NCBI GenBank assembly: GCA_018141845.1
Contig: CP073340.1
Location: 1,203,001-1,267,000 of the forward strand
Source: Lachnospiraceae bacterium oral taxon 096
GTDB lineage: Bacteria > Bacillota > Clostridia > Lachnospirales > Lachnospiraceae
Direction of reading: 5' to 3'
Length of the DNA: 64,000 bases
Shown here: one piece after another, positions 1 to 8,966 of the stretch
How positions within the stretch are numbered: the stretch's first letter is position 1
Layout of the letters: each line of letters opens with the position of its first letter
Program-made: the position numbers and the translations under genes
Notes under the pieces: generated by a model
The model's input: the letters and a program-made list of their open reading frames with translations, nothing else
Database searches by the model: none
Told to the model about the DNA's origin: nothing

Positions 1-1
1 G

Positions 2-607
2 GGAAGCAAGGTGGAAGTTCCCGTGGGATCCAATCAAAAAAATGCTTTATCTCCACTGACAACAGTGAATACAGATAATATTTTATTTATTTGTGGCGGT
101 GCCTTTCCAGATTTAGACAATATTATCAAGGAGAGATTGCATCAAAAATCCAGTATGGGCTTTAATGCACAGTTGAAGGATGAATATGACGATGAGAAAG
201 ACATTCTTCGCTATGTGACGAATGAAGATATTCGAAAGTTTGGTATGATTCCAGAGTTTTTGGGAAGGCTTCCCATTATTGTAACTTTGTCAAGACTTTC
301 AGAAGAGGAAATGGTTCGTGTATTGAAGGAGCCGAAAAATGCCATTTTAAAGCAGTATCAAAGGCTTTTGGCTCTCGATGAGGTAAAGCTTGATTTTACA
401 GATGATGCATTGCTTTGGATTGCAAGAGAGGCACAGAAAAAGAAGACAGGTGCAAGAGCACTTCGCTCAATTATCGAGGAGTTTATGCTCGACATTATGT
501 ATGAGATTCCAAAGGATACAAGTATTGGGGCCGTGACCATTACAAGGGATTATTTGGAGAAAAAGGGAGGACCTCACATTCGCATCCGTGGGGAAGAGGA
601 AAGATGA
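2..607 (+). CDS. clpX: ATP-dependent Clp protease ATP-binding subunit ClpX, C-terminal part
   Basis: The 5' end is cut by the window edge, and the frame is open from base 2. The visible ~200 residues match the C-terminal half of the AAA+ unfoldase ClpX: NILFICGGAF (a strand of the AAA+ core), then GMIPEFLGRLPIIV (sensor/arginine-finger segment with GRLP), then the small domain with KKKTGARALRSIIEE. ClpX recognises substrates, including tmRNA-tagged proteins, unfolds them and feeds them to ClpP. The Walker motifs and zinc-binding domain lie upstream of the window. The stop overlaps the lspA start (ATGA), so the two are translationally coupled. Confidence 0.93.
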   Translation, partial: GSKVEVPVGSNQKNALSPLTTVNTDNILFICGGAFPDLDNIIKERLHQKSSMGFNAQLKDEYDDEKDILRYVTNEDIRKFGMIPEFLGRLPIIVTLSRLSEEEMVRVLKEPKNAILKQYQRLLALDEVKLDFTDDALLWIAREAQKKKTGARALRSIIEEFMLDIMYEIPKDTSIGAVTITRDYLEKKGGPHIRIRGEEER

Positions 608-1074
608 TTTGGGCATGGATTTCTTTTGTAGGGGCCTTTTTAGACCTGAGCATTAAACAGGGGATTGAGCGATTGCCCAAGGAGGATTATCCAGCACCAT
701 TGAGTGGGAGTGGTGGAATGATTCGCATTCATCAGTTCCATAACCTGGGGCTGCCATTTGGGCATATGCAAGGAAGAGATCGCTTTGTGAAGTATTTGCC
801 ACTGATGATGGGAAGTTTGATCCTTGGAAAACTTTCTCTACTCTTGCCACAGAAGGGAAAGAAATTAGAAAAAATTGCATTTTCCAGTTTACTTGCTGGA
901 GCGATGAGTAATTTGACGGATCGCTTTGGAAGGGGATATGTTGTGGATTATTTTAGCGTGGAAATTGGACCGCTAAAAAAGATTATTTTTAATATTGGAG
1001 ATATATTTGTTTTTATTGGTTCTATACTATTTGTAATCAATAATTTCGTTTTTGGAGGAAAGAAAAAAAGATGA
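604..1074 (+). CDS. lspA: Lipoprotein signal peptidase (signal peptidase II)
   Basis: 156 residues, the usual size for LspA, a membrane aspartyl protease that removes signal peptides from prolipoproteins. Family motifs are recognisable but divergent: HNLGLPFG (usually HNxGAAFG), SNLTDRFGRGYVVDYF with the first catalytic Asp, and FNIGDIFVFIG with the second catalytic Asp. Hydrophobic segments fit four membrane helices. It starts on the ATG overlapping the clpX stop and overlaps the next gene by 4 bases. It would process the sugar-binding lipoprotein at 39.2 kb. The divergent N-terminal DLSIKQ replaces the usual DQxTK. Confidence 0.82.
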   Translation: MIWAWISFVGAFLDLSIKQGIERLPKEDYPAPLSGSGGMIRIHQFHNLGLPFGHMQGRDRFVKYLPLMMGSLILGKLSLLLPQKGKKLEKIAFSSLLAGAMSNLTDRFGRGYVVDYFSVEIGPLKKIIFNIGDIFVFIGSILFVINNFVFGGKKKR

Positions 1075-2327
1075 GTAGTTCGGACATAGTGCAGTTTGTC
1101 GTGTTGATATTATTGCTATTGACATCAGCATTTTTTTCATCATCGGAGACGGCACTAGCAACAGCCAACAAAATAAAATTGCGCAGTATGGCAGAACATG
1201 GAAATAAGTCGGCAGCTTTGGCGATCAAGGTCACTGGAGAGTCCGATAAGATGCTTTCGGCCATCCTCATTGGAAACAATGTGGCAAATTTGACAGCATC
1301 TTCTTTGGTGACCACCTTGACAATTAAAGTTGTAGGCAACCGTCTTGTTGGAATTGCAACGGGAATTTTAACAATTGCTATTTTGATTTTTGGAGAGATT
1401 ATACCAAAGACCTTGGCGGCAAGAAATGCGGAGACAATAGCTCTTCTTTTTGTAAAGCCGATTTACCTTTTGATGACCGTCCTCACACCTGTGATTTTTT
1501 TAGTCAATAAGGCAGCAGCGTTGATCTTTTTACTTTTGGGTATGGATTCGTCAACAAAATCGGAAGCGATGACAGAGGAGGAAATTCGTACGATTGTCGA
1601 TGTTGGTCACGAAGAGGGAATTATTGAAAATGAAGAGCGAAAGATGATCAATAATGTGTTTGACTTTGCGGCAACTGTGGTCAGGGATATTATGATTCCA
1701 AGAATTGACATGACATTTATTGATGTCAATTTAAGTTATGAAGAAGTCATAGAAATCTTTAAAAATGATATGTTTACAAGAATGCCTGTATATGAGGAGT
1801 CCACGGATAATGTCATTGGCATTATCAATATCAAGGACTTATTGCTTGTCGAAGACAAGGAAAAATTTCAGATTAAAGATTATATTCGTCAGCCACTGTA
1901 CACCTATGAGTACAAAAAAGTTGCAGAATTGATGGCCGAGATGAGAAAGACCTTCAGCAATATTGTGATTGTACTTGACGAATATGGTGTGACAGCGGGA
2001 ATGTTGACGATTGAGGATATGCTTGAGGAAATTGTCGGGGATATTCGAGATGAATATGACGAAGAGGAAGATGAAAATTTAGTCAAATTAGGAAAGGGAG
2101 ACTATCTCATTGAGGGATCAATGCGAATTGACGACTTAAATGACAAGATTGGCACGCAATTGACTTCACAAGAATATGAGTCAATCGGTGGATTAGTGAT
2201 GGAAATTCTTGGAAAAGTGCCCAAAGAAAAAGATGCCATAGAAGTTGAGGGCATTCGCATTAGTGTGGAAAAGATGGACAAGGCAAGAATTGAGACCGTT
2301 CGCTTGACACTTCCAAAAAAGTTGTAA
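1071..2327 (+). CDS. CNNM/CorC (HlyC) family transporter with CBS pair
   Basis: 418 residues in the usual order for this family: an N-terminal DUF21/CNNM membrane domain (about residues 5-180, with the polar SSSETALATANKIKLRSMAE stretch after the first helix), a CBS-domain pair (about 200-330, containing VRDIMIPRIDM and FSNIVIVLDEYG) and a C-terminal CorC_HlyC domain (about 345-415). Members are linked to Mg2+ or Co2+ extrusion and resistance. The old name 'hemolysin' is not functional evidence. The start overlaps lspA by ATGA. The stop codon lies within the -35 box of the scfA promoter, so this operon probably ends here. Confidence 0.88.
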   Translation: MSSSDIVQFVVLILLLLTSAFFSSSETALATANKIKLRSMAEHGNKSAALAIKVTGESDKMLSAILIGNNVANLTASSLVTTLTIKVVGNRLVGIATGILTIAILIFGEIIPKTLAARNAETIALLFVKPIYLLMTVLTPVIFLVNKAAALIFLLLGMDSSTKSEAMTEEEIRTIVDVGHEEGIIENEERKMINNVFDFAATVVRDIMIPRIDMTFIDVNLSYEEVIEIFKNDMFTRMPVYEESTDNVIGIINIKDLLLVEDKEKFQIKDYIRQPLYTYEYKKVAELMAEMRKTFSNIVIVLDEYGVTAGMLTIEDMLEEIVGDIRDEYDEEEDENLVKLGKGDYLIEGSMRIDDLNDKIGTQLTSQEYESIGGLVMEILGKVPKEKDAIEVEGIRISVEKMDKARIETVRLTLPKKL

Positions 2328-2350
2328 AGACCATAAGAATATGTTATAAT
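2322..2350 (+). promoter_or_regulatory. Predicted sigma-A promoter of scfA
   Basis: TTGTAA at 2322-2327 is followed by 17 bp and then a perfect TATAAT at 2345-2350, 36 bp before the scfA start. The -35 box overlaps the end of the upstream gene. Seen in sequence; activity is inferred. Confidence 0.7.
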
Positions 2351-2385
2351 TTCAAAAATATGTTTTGTGGAAAGGAGAGTTTACT

Positions 2386-2532
2386 ATGAAGCACGTTAAA
2401 ACTTTAAATGAGAAGACTTTAAAAGAAAGCTTAAAGCGTGGCGGATGTGGTGAGTGCCAGACATCTTGTCAATCAGCTTGCAAGACTTCCTGCACTGTGG
2501 GAAATCAAGGCTGCGAGAATCCAGACAGATAG
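2386..2532 (+). CDS. scfA: SCIFF peptide precursor (six cysteines in forty-five residues)
   Basis: This is a 48-residue ORF with a good ribosome site (AAAGGAGAG) 8 bases before ATG. It starts MKHVKTLNEKTLKESLK and has six cysteines at residues 21, 24, 28, 32, 36 and 43 in a Gly/Ser/Thr-rich tail. That is the signature of SCIFF, the precursor of a Clostridia-wide ribosomal peptide modified with thioether cross-links by the radical-SAM enzyme encoded next. The leader segment, about residues 1-18, is lysine-rich. The role of the mature peptide is not established. It is separated from scfB by an intrinsic terminator hairpin, so the peptide should be made in excess over the enzyme. Confidence 0.95.
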   Translation: MKHVKTLNEKTLKESLKRGGCGECQTSCQSACKTSCTVGNQGCENPDR

Positions 2533-2574
2533 TCAAAAGGTAACATTGATTGGTGTAAGCCAAGGCGTTGGAGT

Positions 2575-2612
2575 CCCCTACAGTCAAGTCGATTGTAGGG
2601 GGTTTTTCTTTT
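2575..2612 (+). terminator. Attenuator/terminator between scfA and scfB
   Basis: The 8-bp stem CCCCTACA (2575-2582) / TGTAGGGG (2594-2601) is followed by a T-rich tract (2602-2612). It lies between precursor and maturase, so scfB must be reached by read-through or by a weak local promoter. Confidence 0.8.
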
Positions 2613-2640
2613 CAAAGTAATAGAAATAAGGGGAAAAATA

Positions 2641-4041
2641 GTGATTCATCAGTATATTAATAATGGATATCATATTATTTTAGATGTCAATTCAGGCTCT
2701 GTGCATGTGGCAGATCCCATCTTATATGATGCTGTGGCGATTGCAGAGCCAGTGATTGGTGAGATGGAAAAGCCAGAAAAAATCAGCAAAGAGGCTGTTG
2801 CAACCATTTGTGAGGAATTGACAAAAAAGGGGTATCCGCAAAAAGAAATAGAAGAAACTTTGTTAGATATGCAGGAATTAATTGATGCAGAAGAGCTCTT
2901 TACTCAGGATACTTATGAAAGTTATGTGAGAGATTTTAAGGCAAGAAAGACCGTAGTTAAGGCACTGTGCTTGCATATTGCTCATGATTGTAACTTGGCT
3001 TGTAAGTATTGCTTTGCAGAGGAGGGGGAGTATCACGGACGACGTGCATTGATGAGCTTTGAGGTGGGAAAGAAGGCACTTGACTTTTTGGTTGCCAATT
3101 CTGGAAATCGAAGAAATCTAGAAGTGGATTTCTTTGGTGGAGAACCATTGATGAATTGGTCTGTAGTAAAGCAATTAGTGGAGTATGGTCGTTCTCTAGA
3201 GGAAGCAAATAACAAGAAGTTTCGCTTTACATTGACTACCAATGGAATGCTACTCAACGATGAAGTTATCGAATTTTGTAATCGAGAGATGGCCAATGTT
3301 GTGTTGAGCTTGGATGGAAGAAAAGAAATTAATGATATGATGCGCCCAACTAGGGGAGGCAAAGGAAGTTATGATGTCATTGTTCCAAAATTTCAAAAGT
3401 TTGCAAAGAGCAGAGGAACCAAAGATTACTATATTCGTGGAACATTTACAAAAAATAATTTGGAATTTTCAAAGGATGTTCTTCACTTTGCAGACCTTGG
3501 ATTTAAACAGACCAGTATGGAGCCAGTAGTTGGAGCAGAAGACGAACCCTATGCCATTCAATGGGAAGATGTTCCAAAGATTAAAGAAGAATACGACAAG
3601 CTGGCCGTGGAGTATGTCAAGAGAAAGAAGGAGGGAAGAGGATTTAATTTCTTCCACTTTAATATTGATCTTACACAGGGACCATGTGTGGCTAAGAGAT
3701 TATCAGGCTGTGGTTCAGGAACAGAGTATCTTGCAGTGACACCTTGGGGAGATCTCTATCCATGTCACCAATTTGTTGGTCACGAGGAATTCTTACTTGG
3801 AAATGTGGATACTGGTGTGGTAAAGACAGAAATTCGAGATGAATTTAAACTTTGTAATGTCTATGCAAAGCCAAAATGCAAGGATTGCTATGCTAGATTT
3901 TATTGTAGTGGAGGTTGTGCAGCAAATTCCAACAATTTCCATGGAAATATCACCGATGTCTATGATATTGGTTGCGAATTACAAAAAAAGCGTATTGAAT
4001 GTGCCATTATGATTAAGGCTGCCATGGCAGATGAGGCATAA
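2641..4041 (+). CDS. scfB: Radical SAM thioether-forming SCIFF peptide maturase
   Basis: 466 residues. The radical-SAM cluster motif CNLACKYC (CxxxCxxC) begins near residue 117. It is followed by DFFGGEPLMNW (GGEP SAM-binding motif). The C-terminal SPASM region is cysteine-rich: CGSGTEYLAVTPWGDLYPC, then CKDCYARFYCSGGCAAN. This is the SCIFF maturase architecture: an N-terminal peptide-recognition domain, the radical-SAM barrel and SPASM auxiliary clusters that form Cys-to-Thr thioether links. A GTG start is used. The gene follows scfA and runs into secDF with 19 bases between, a common Clostridia order. Confidence 0.93.
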   Translation: MIHQYINNGYHIILDVNSGSVHVADPILYDAVAIAEPVIGEMEKPEKISKEAVATICEELTKKGYPQKEIEETLLDMQELIDAEELFTQDTYESYVRDFKARKTVVKALCLHIAHDCNLACKYCFAEEGEYHGRRALMSFEVGKKALDFLVANSGNRRNLEVDFFGGEPLMNWSVVKQLVEYGRSLEEANNKKFRFTLTTNGMLLNDEVIEFCNREMANVVLSLDGRKEINDMMRPTRGGKGSYDVIVPKFQKFAKSRGTKDYYIRGTFTKNNLEFSKDVLHFADLGFKQTSMEPVVGAEDEPYAIQWEDVPKIKEEYDKLAVEYVKRKKEGRGFNFFHFNIDLTQGPCVAKRLSGCGSGTEYLAVTPWGDLYPCHQFVGHEEFLLGNVDTGVVKTEIRDEFKLCNVYAKPKCKDCYARFYCSGGCAANSNNFHGNITDVYDIGCELQKKRIECAIMIKAAMADEA

Positions 4042-4060
4042 GAGTACAAAAGGAGAAAAA

Positions 4061-6190
4061 ATGAAAAGCAAAAAGTCAAAGGGATGGCTGGGGCTATTGA
4101 TTGTCCTGATTGCTTTGGTTGGTTTTACCTATCTAGCAATCACTTCGGCCAAGCAGATTAAGTTAGGACTCGATCTTGCAGGTGGTGTGAGTATCACTTA
4201 TCAGGCGAAGGATGAACATCCAAAGCTTGAGGATATGAAGGACACAGTGTATAAATTGCACCAGAGAGTTACACAATATTCGACAGAGGCAGAGGTCTAT
4301 TTGGAGGGAGATCGAAGAATTAATATCGATATCCCAGGAGTATCCAATGCAGATGCCATTTTGGAAGAACTTGGAAAGCCAGGTTCATTGGTATTTCAAG
4401 GACCAGATGGAAAGACGATTTTGACAGGTGATCAGGTGGCCAGTGCAAAGGCCGTGATTGGTGAAGAAAATGGTCAAAAAAAATACTATGTTGCGTTGAC
4501 TTTTACAGATGAGGCTTCAAAGATATTTGCTGATGTCACAGCGGCAAATGTTGGAAAGCAGATTTCCATTGTCTATGATGGAAAAGTAGTTTCTAGTCCA
4601 GTGGTTCGAGAGGCCATCACAGGTGGACAGTGCAGTATTGATGGAATGAAGGACAACACAGAGGCTGAAAATTTAGCTTCTACAATTCGAATTGGTTCTC
4701 TTTCTGTAGAGCTTGAGGAGTTGCGCAGCAATGTTGTCGGAGCAAAGCTCGGTCAAGAAGCCATTGCCACAAGTTTAAAGGCAGGAGCGATTGGATTTGG
4801 AATTTTGACGGTGTTTATGATTGCCCTCTATTTACTTCCAGGTGTGGCTGCAATTTTGGCATTGATTTTATATGTGGATTTGACCGTATGCTTGATTGCA
4901 GCATTTGAGATTACCTTGACCTTGCCTGGAATTGCAGGTGTTATTCTTGCGGTCGGAATGGCCGTGGATGCCAATGTCATTATCTTTACTCGTATTAAGG
5001 AAGAAATCGGGCTTGGTCATAGCACAAAGCAGGCCATTAATGCAGGATTTCAAAAGGCCTTGTCTGCGATTGTCGATGGAAATGTGACCACGATTATTGC
5101 AGCGGTGGTGCTCTATTTAAGAGGCTCAGGTACAGTCAAAGGATTTGCTTCCACATTGGCACTGGGTATTATTTTGTCTATGATTACCGCACTCTTTGTG
5201 ACCAGATTTATTATAAATTGCTTCTACAGTATTGGACTTGAGGGCGAGAAATTATATGGCAAGAAGGTCGATAAAAAGCCAATTCAATTTCTTCAAAAGA
5301 GAAAGATTTTCTTTGTTATCTCGGCGATTATGATTGTCATTGGCATTGTTGGAATGGGAATGAACAAATCAAAGATTGGAGATATCTTTAATTATGGACT
5401 TGATTTTAAGGGTGGTACATCGACCAATGTCACATTTAATGAAGATATGAGTCTCGAGGATATTTCTTCCAAGGTTGTTCCTGTGGTAGAGAGTGTGACA
5501 AAGGATGCCTCTACGCAGACACAAAAAGTTCAGGGAACGAATCAAGTGATTATTAAGACAAGAACGCTAAGCAAGGATGAAAGAGAACAATTAAATCAAA
5601 GCCTTGTTTCTAAGTTTGGAGTAGATGAGAGTAAGATTACAGCCGAGAGTATCTCTGGTGCAGTCAGTGCAGAGATGAGAATGGATGCCATCTGGGCAAC
5701 CATTATTGCGACGGTATTGATGCTATTCTATATTTGGTTTAGATTTAGAGATATCCGATTTGCAGCAAGTTCAGTATTTGCATTAATTCATGATGTCCTT
5801 GTATTGATTGCCTGCTATGCGGTCTTTAGATGGAGTGTTGGTTCAACCTTTATTGCCTGTATCTTGACCATTGTTGGATATTCCATCAATGCGACCATTG
5901 TTATCTTTGACCGTATTCGTGAGAATATGAAGATATTGTCAAAGAAGACAAGTAAGGAAGATATTTTAAATACCAGCATTACACAGACATTGACAAGAAG
6001 TATCAATACTTCTTTGACCACTTTTATTATGGTATTTGTGCTCTATATTCTTGGTGTATCTTCTATTCGAGAGTTTGCATTGCCGATTATGGTGGGTGTT
6101 GTCTGTGGTACTTACTCTTCGGTTTGCCTTGCTTCAGCATTTTGGTATATTTTAAGTGGAAAGGGCAAAAAGAAGGGCAAGGAGGCCTAG
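4061..6190 (+). CDS. secDF: Fused protein translocase subunits SecD and SecF
   Basis: 709 residues. The start is set at ATG 4061 because AAAGGAG lies just upstream; an earlier in-frame ATG at 4031 is inside scfB. The SecD half (1 to about 400) has GLDLAGGVSITY (the DLxGG D1 motif) and GMAVDANVIIFTRIKEE (D4). The SecF half (about 415-709) has GLDFKGGTSTNV (D1) and GYSINATIVIFDRIRENM (the D4 equivalent). Each half has six predicted membrane helices. It uses the proton motive force to help pull exported proteins out of SecYEG. It sits in one run with tgt and yajC (the SecDF partner). Confidence 0.95.
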   Translation: MKSKKSKGWLGLLIVLIALVGFTYLAITSAKQIKLGLDLAGGVSITYQAKDEHPKLEDMKDTVYKLHQRVTQYSTEAEVYLEGDRRINIDIPGVSNADAILEELGKPGSLVFQGPDGKTILTGDQVASAKAVIGEENGQKKYYVALTFTDEASKIFADVTAANVGKQISIVYDGKVVSSPVVREAITGGQCSIDGMKDNTEAENLASTIRIGSLSVELEELRSNVVGAKLGQEAIATSLKAGAIGFGILTVFMIALYLLPGVAAILALILYVDLTVCLIAAFEITLTLPGIAGVILAVGMAVDANVIIFTRIKEEIGLGHSTKQAINAGFQKALSAIVDGNVTTIIAAVVLYLRGSGTVKGFASTLALGIILSMITALFVTRFIINCFYSIGLEGEKLYGKKVDKKPIQFLQKRKIFFVISAIMIVIGIVGMGMNKSKIGDIFNYGLDFKGGTSTNVTFNEDMSLEDISSKVVPVVESVTKDASTQTQKVQGTNQVIIKTRTLSKDEREQLNQSLVSKFGVDESKITAESISGAVSAEMRMDAIWATIIATVLMLFYIWFRFRDIRFAASSVFALIHDVLVLIACYAVFRWSVGSTFIACILTIVGYSINATIVIFDRIRENMKILSKKTSKEDILNTSITQTLTRSINTSLTTFIMVFVLYILGVSSIREFALPIMVGVVCGTYSSVCLASAFWYILSGKGKKKGKEA

Positions 6191-6196
6191 ATTTTT

Positions 6197-7330
6197 ATGA
6201 AATATGAGGTATTGCACACGGACGGTCGTGCAAAGAGAGCACAGATGGAGACCGTGCATGGAACGATACAGACTCCTGTGTTTATGAATGTTGGAACAGT
6301 TGCTGCAATTAAGGGAGCTGTTTCCACTGATGATTTGCAGGAAATTGGCACACAGGTACAGCTTTCCAACACTTATCATCTCCATGTGCGAACGGGAGAT
6401 GAACTCATTAAGGAATTTGGCGGATTGCATAAGTTTATGCATTGGGACAAGCCGATTTTAACAGATTCTGGTGGTTTTCAAGTTTATTCCCTTGCAGGAA
6501 TGAGAAAAATTAAGGAAGAGGGGGTGACTTTTCATTCCCACATCGACGGTCATAAGATTTTTATGGGACCAGAGGAGAGTATGCAAATTCAATCCAATTT
6601 GGGTTCGACGATTGCAATGGCCTTTGATGAATGCCCACCAGCACTTGCAGATAGAAAGTATATCGAACATTCTGTGGCAAGGACGACAAGATGGCTAAGG
6701 CGCTGTAAGAGTGAGATGGCTAGATTAAATTCTTTGGATGATACAGTAAACAAGGAGCAACTTTTATTTGGGATCAATCAAGGTGGAGTAGTGGATGATA
6801 TTCGCATTCAGCACGCCAAAGAAATTTCTGAGCTTGATCTTGATGGCTATGCAGTTGGTGGCTTGGCCGTTGGCGAGAGCCATGAGCAAATGTATCATAT
6901 TTTAGATGTGGTGGTTCCTCATCTTCCAAAACATAAGCCAACCTATTTGATGGGAGTGGGCACACCAATCAATATATTGGAGGCTGTGGATCGAGGAATT
7001 GATTTCTTTGACTGTGTGTATCCTTCAAGAAACGGCAGACATGGTCATGTGTATACAAATAAAGGAAAAGTCAACTTATTTAATAAAAAACATGAATTAG
7101 ATCCTCGACCAATAGAAGAGGGCTGTCAATGTCCAGCCTGTCGCTCGTATTCAAGAGCCTATATTCGCCATTTATTAAAGGCTGGAGAGATGTTGGGAAT
7201 GAGGCTATGTGTATTGCATAATTTGTATTTTTATAATACAATGATGAGTGAAATTCGAGGTGCCATTGAGAAGGGTTGCTATGCAGAGTACAAGGCAGCC
7301 AAGATTGCTGGTATAGAAGGTAAAAATTAA
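6197..7330 (+). CDS. tgt: tRNA-guanine transglycosylase (queuine/preQ1)
   Basis: 377 residues, standard for bacterial Tgt. It shows the substrate-binding segment LTDSGGFQVYSL with its catalytic-site Asp, the FDEC element, LMGVGTP, then FDCVYPSRNGRHGHVYT with the nucleophilic Asp, and the C-terminal zinc site CQCPAC...HNL. It exchanges the wobble guanine of GUN tRNAs for preQ1. It starts 6 bases after secDF and is 16 bases upstream of yajC, in the classic tgt-yajC-sec grouping. Confidence 0.95.
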   Translation: MKYEVLHTDGRAKRAQMETVHGTIQTPVFMNVGTVAAIKGAVSTDDLQEIGTQVQLSNTYHLHVRTGDELIKEFGGLHKFMHWDKPILTDSGGFQVYSLAGMRKIKEEGVTFHSHIDGHKIFMGPEESMQIQSNLGSTIAMAFDECPPALADRKYIEHSVARTTRWLRRCKSEMARLNSLDDTVNKEQLLFGINQGGVVDDIRIQHAKEISELDLDGYAVGGLAVGESHEQMYHILDVVVPHLPKHKPTYLMGVGTPINILEAVDRGIDFFDCVYPSRNGRHGHVYTNKGKVNLFNKKHELDPRPIEEGCQCPACRSYSRAYIRHLLKAGEMLGMRLCVLHNLYFYNTMMSEIRGAIEKGCYAEYKAAKIAGIEGKN

Positions 7331-7346
7331 GACTTGGGAGGAACAA

Positions 7347-7658
7347 ATGGTAAATTTAGGAGCAGTGGTTGCAGCAGCAGGTGGCAAGGGGGGCACACTC
7401 ATTATTGTTGCCTATGTCATTATCTTTGCAGCAATGATTTACTTTATGTCTTATCGTCCACAGAAGAAGGAAAAGAAGAGAATGGACGAGATGATGTCTA
7501 CCCTTGCTGTTGGTGATTCTGTATTGACTTCATCAGGATTTTATGGTGTTGTCATTGATATTACAGAGGATACAGTGATTGTAGAGTTTGGAAATAACAA
7601 AAATTGTAGAATTCCTATGCAAAAAGCTGCGATTGTGCAGATTGAAAAGCCAGAATAA
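7347..7658 (+). CDS. yajC: Preprotein translocase accessory subunit YajC
   Basis: 103 residues with one N-terminal membrane helix (about 18-36), followed by the hallmark YRPQKKEKKRMDEMMSTLAVGDSVLTSSGFYG and a short cytosolic domain. YajC associates with SecDF. GGGAGGAAC lies 5 bases before ATG 7347. It is the last gene of the run and is followed by a clear terminator. Confidence 0.93.
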   Translation: MVNLGAVVAAAGGKGGTLIIVAYVIIFAAMIYFMSYRPQKKEKKRMDEMMSTLAVGDSVLTSSGFYGVVIDITEDTVIVEFGNNKNCRIPMQKAAIVQIEKPE

Positions 7659-7666
7659 GAGTAAAA

Positions 7667-7702
7667 GGGTGGCAAAACTAGTTGTTTTTGCCATCCTTTT
7701 TA
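7667..7702 (+). terminator. Intrinsic terminator after yajC
   Basis: The stem of about 12 bp, GGGTGGCAAAAC (7667-7678) / GTTTTTGCCATCC (7684-7696), is followed by a T run. Confidence 0.85.
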
Positions 7703-7726
7703 TGATTTAGTGGGGAGTGTGAGCAG

Positions 7727-8905
7727 ATGATTTTTATTATTTTAGGACTATTGATTGGTGCAATTGTCGGTGTGATTGACACTGTGTTTGGAAGAGTTTT
7801 ACTTTGGATTGGTGATTTTCGCAATCTCCATTTAAATGAACTCCTTCCTTTTTTGGGGATTGTTGGAATAGGTATTGTGGTTGGATATCAAAAATTTGCG
7901 GGAAAAGCAGCTAGGGGGATGACACAGGTATTTATGGTCTCACAAGAGAGTGAGGAAAATATTCCGTTGCGATTAATTCCTTTTGTGACAGTGGCGACAT
8001 GGCTGACCCATCTTTTTGGAGGAAGCGCGGGAAGAGAAGGTGTTGCAGTACAAATTGGAGCGACGATGGCACATCGCTTTCAAGCTTGGATACCTGAGAA
8101 AAGTAAAAAAAAGAGTGGACAAATTCTTCTAGTGACAGGTGTGGCAGCAGGCTTTGGTGGTCTATTTGGAACACCAATTGCAGCAACATTTTTTGGACTA
8201 GAACTATTTGCACAGGGGCAATTGGAATTAGAGGCAGCGTTGCCTGCACTAGTGGCCGCATTTACGGCGAGTCAAGTGAGTGCACAGCTAGGGTTAGAAA
8301 AATTTGAGCACAATGTGGATGTGGCTGTTGCGATGACACCAAAGAATTTAATTTTTTTGATGATTGCAGGAATTTTGTTTGGTCTTGTTGGAAATCTTTT
8401 TATTTATTTACAAAAGAAGACAAAAGCTCTTGCGGGAGAATCTATCAAAAATCCCTATCTTCGAGTATTTGTTGTCGGCGTTGCATTAAGTTTTATTATT
8501 TTTTTGTTGCACCATGGTCGCTATGCAGGGCTTGGAACAAATTTGATTTCAGAAAGCCTTGGAGGAAAGCCGATGTATACCTATGATTGGCTGTTGAAGC
8601 TACTCCTTACTGTGGTGACATTGAGTGTTGGTTTTCAGGGGGGAGAGGTGACACCACTTTTTGCTATTGGCTCTTCGTTTGGCTGGTTACTTTCTAGTTT
8701 TATACCCTTGCCAGGTCAGCTTTTAATGGGGGCGGGATATATGGCGGTCTTTGGAAGTGCGACAAATACTTTGTTGGCTCCCATTTTTATCGGTGGAGAG
8801 GTATTTGGTTATCAAAACATTCCCTATTTTGTTATTGTGATGTTATTTGCCTATTTTATTAATCGAAGAGCTTCCATTTATGGATTGCAAAGAGTTGTAA
8901 AATAG
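7727..8905 (+). CDS. CLC-family anion channel/antiporter, possibly fluoride type
   Basis: 392 residues and very hydrophobic throughout, with about 10 membrane segments. HLFGGSAGREGVAVQIG (about residues 95-111) is the CLC GREGx signature with the gating glutamate. GFQGGEVTPLFAIG near residue 305 matches the third anion-binding motif (GxFxP in chloride CLCs). GREGV rather than GREGP, and a Met (residue 65, RGMTQVF) where chloride CLCs have GSGIP, resemble the CLC-F fluoride/proton antiporters. That substrate is inferred from memory of the motifs. There are no CBS domains and no fluoride riboswitch upstream. It is monocistronic, between two terminators. Confidence 0.8.
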   Translation: MIFIILGLLIGAIVGVIDTVFGRVLLWIGDFRNLHLNELLPFLGIVGIGIVVGYQKFAGKAARGMTQVFMVSQESEENIPLRLIPFVTVATWLTHLFGGSAGREGVAVQIGATMAHRFQAWIPEKSKKKSGQILLVTGVAAGFGGLFGTPIAATFFGLELFAQGQLELEAALPALVAAFTASQVSAQLGLEKFEHNVDVAVAMTPKNLIFLMIAGILFGLVGNLFIYLQKKTKALAGESIKNPYLRVFVVGVALSFIIFLLHHGRYAGLGTNLISESLGGKPMYTYDWLLKLLLTVVTLSVGFQGGEVTPLFAIGSSFGWLLSSFIPLPGQLLMGAGYMAVFGSATNTLLAPIFIGGEVFGYQNIPYFVIVMLFAYFINRRASIYGLQRVVK

Positions 8906-8915
8906 AGTGATATCT

Positions 8916-8954
8916 AAAAAGTGGATGTGAAATCAGATTTCACATCCACTTTTT
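8916..8954. terminator. Bidirectional terminator between convergent genes
   Basis: A perfect 18-bp inverted repeat (8916-8933 and 8937-8954) with a 3-base loop. It starts AAAAAGTGGATG and ends CATCCACTTTTT, so it works on both strands. Confidence 0.9.
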
Positions 8955-8966
8955 ATTATATATGGT

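Noticed and set aside
7703..7726. Fluoride (crcB) riboswitch before the CLC gene
   Set aside because: Only 24 bases separate the terminator and the start, too short for the motif.
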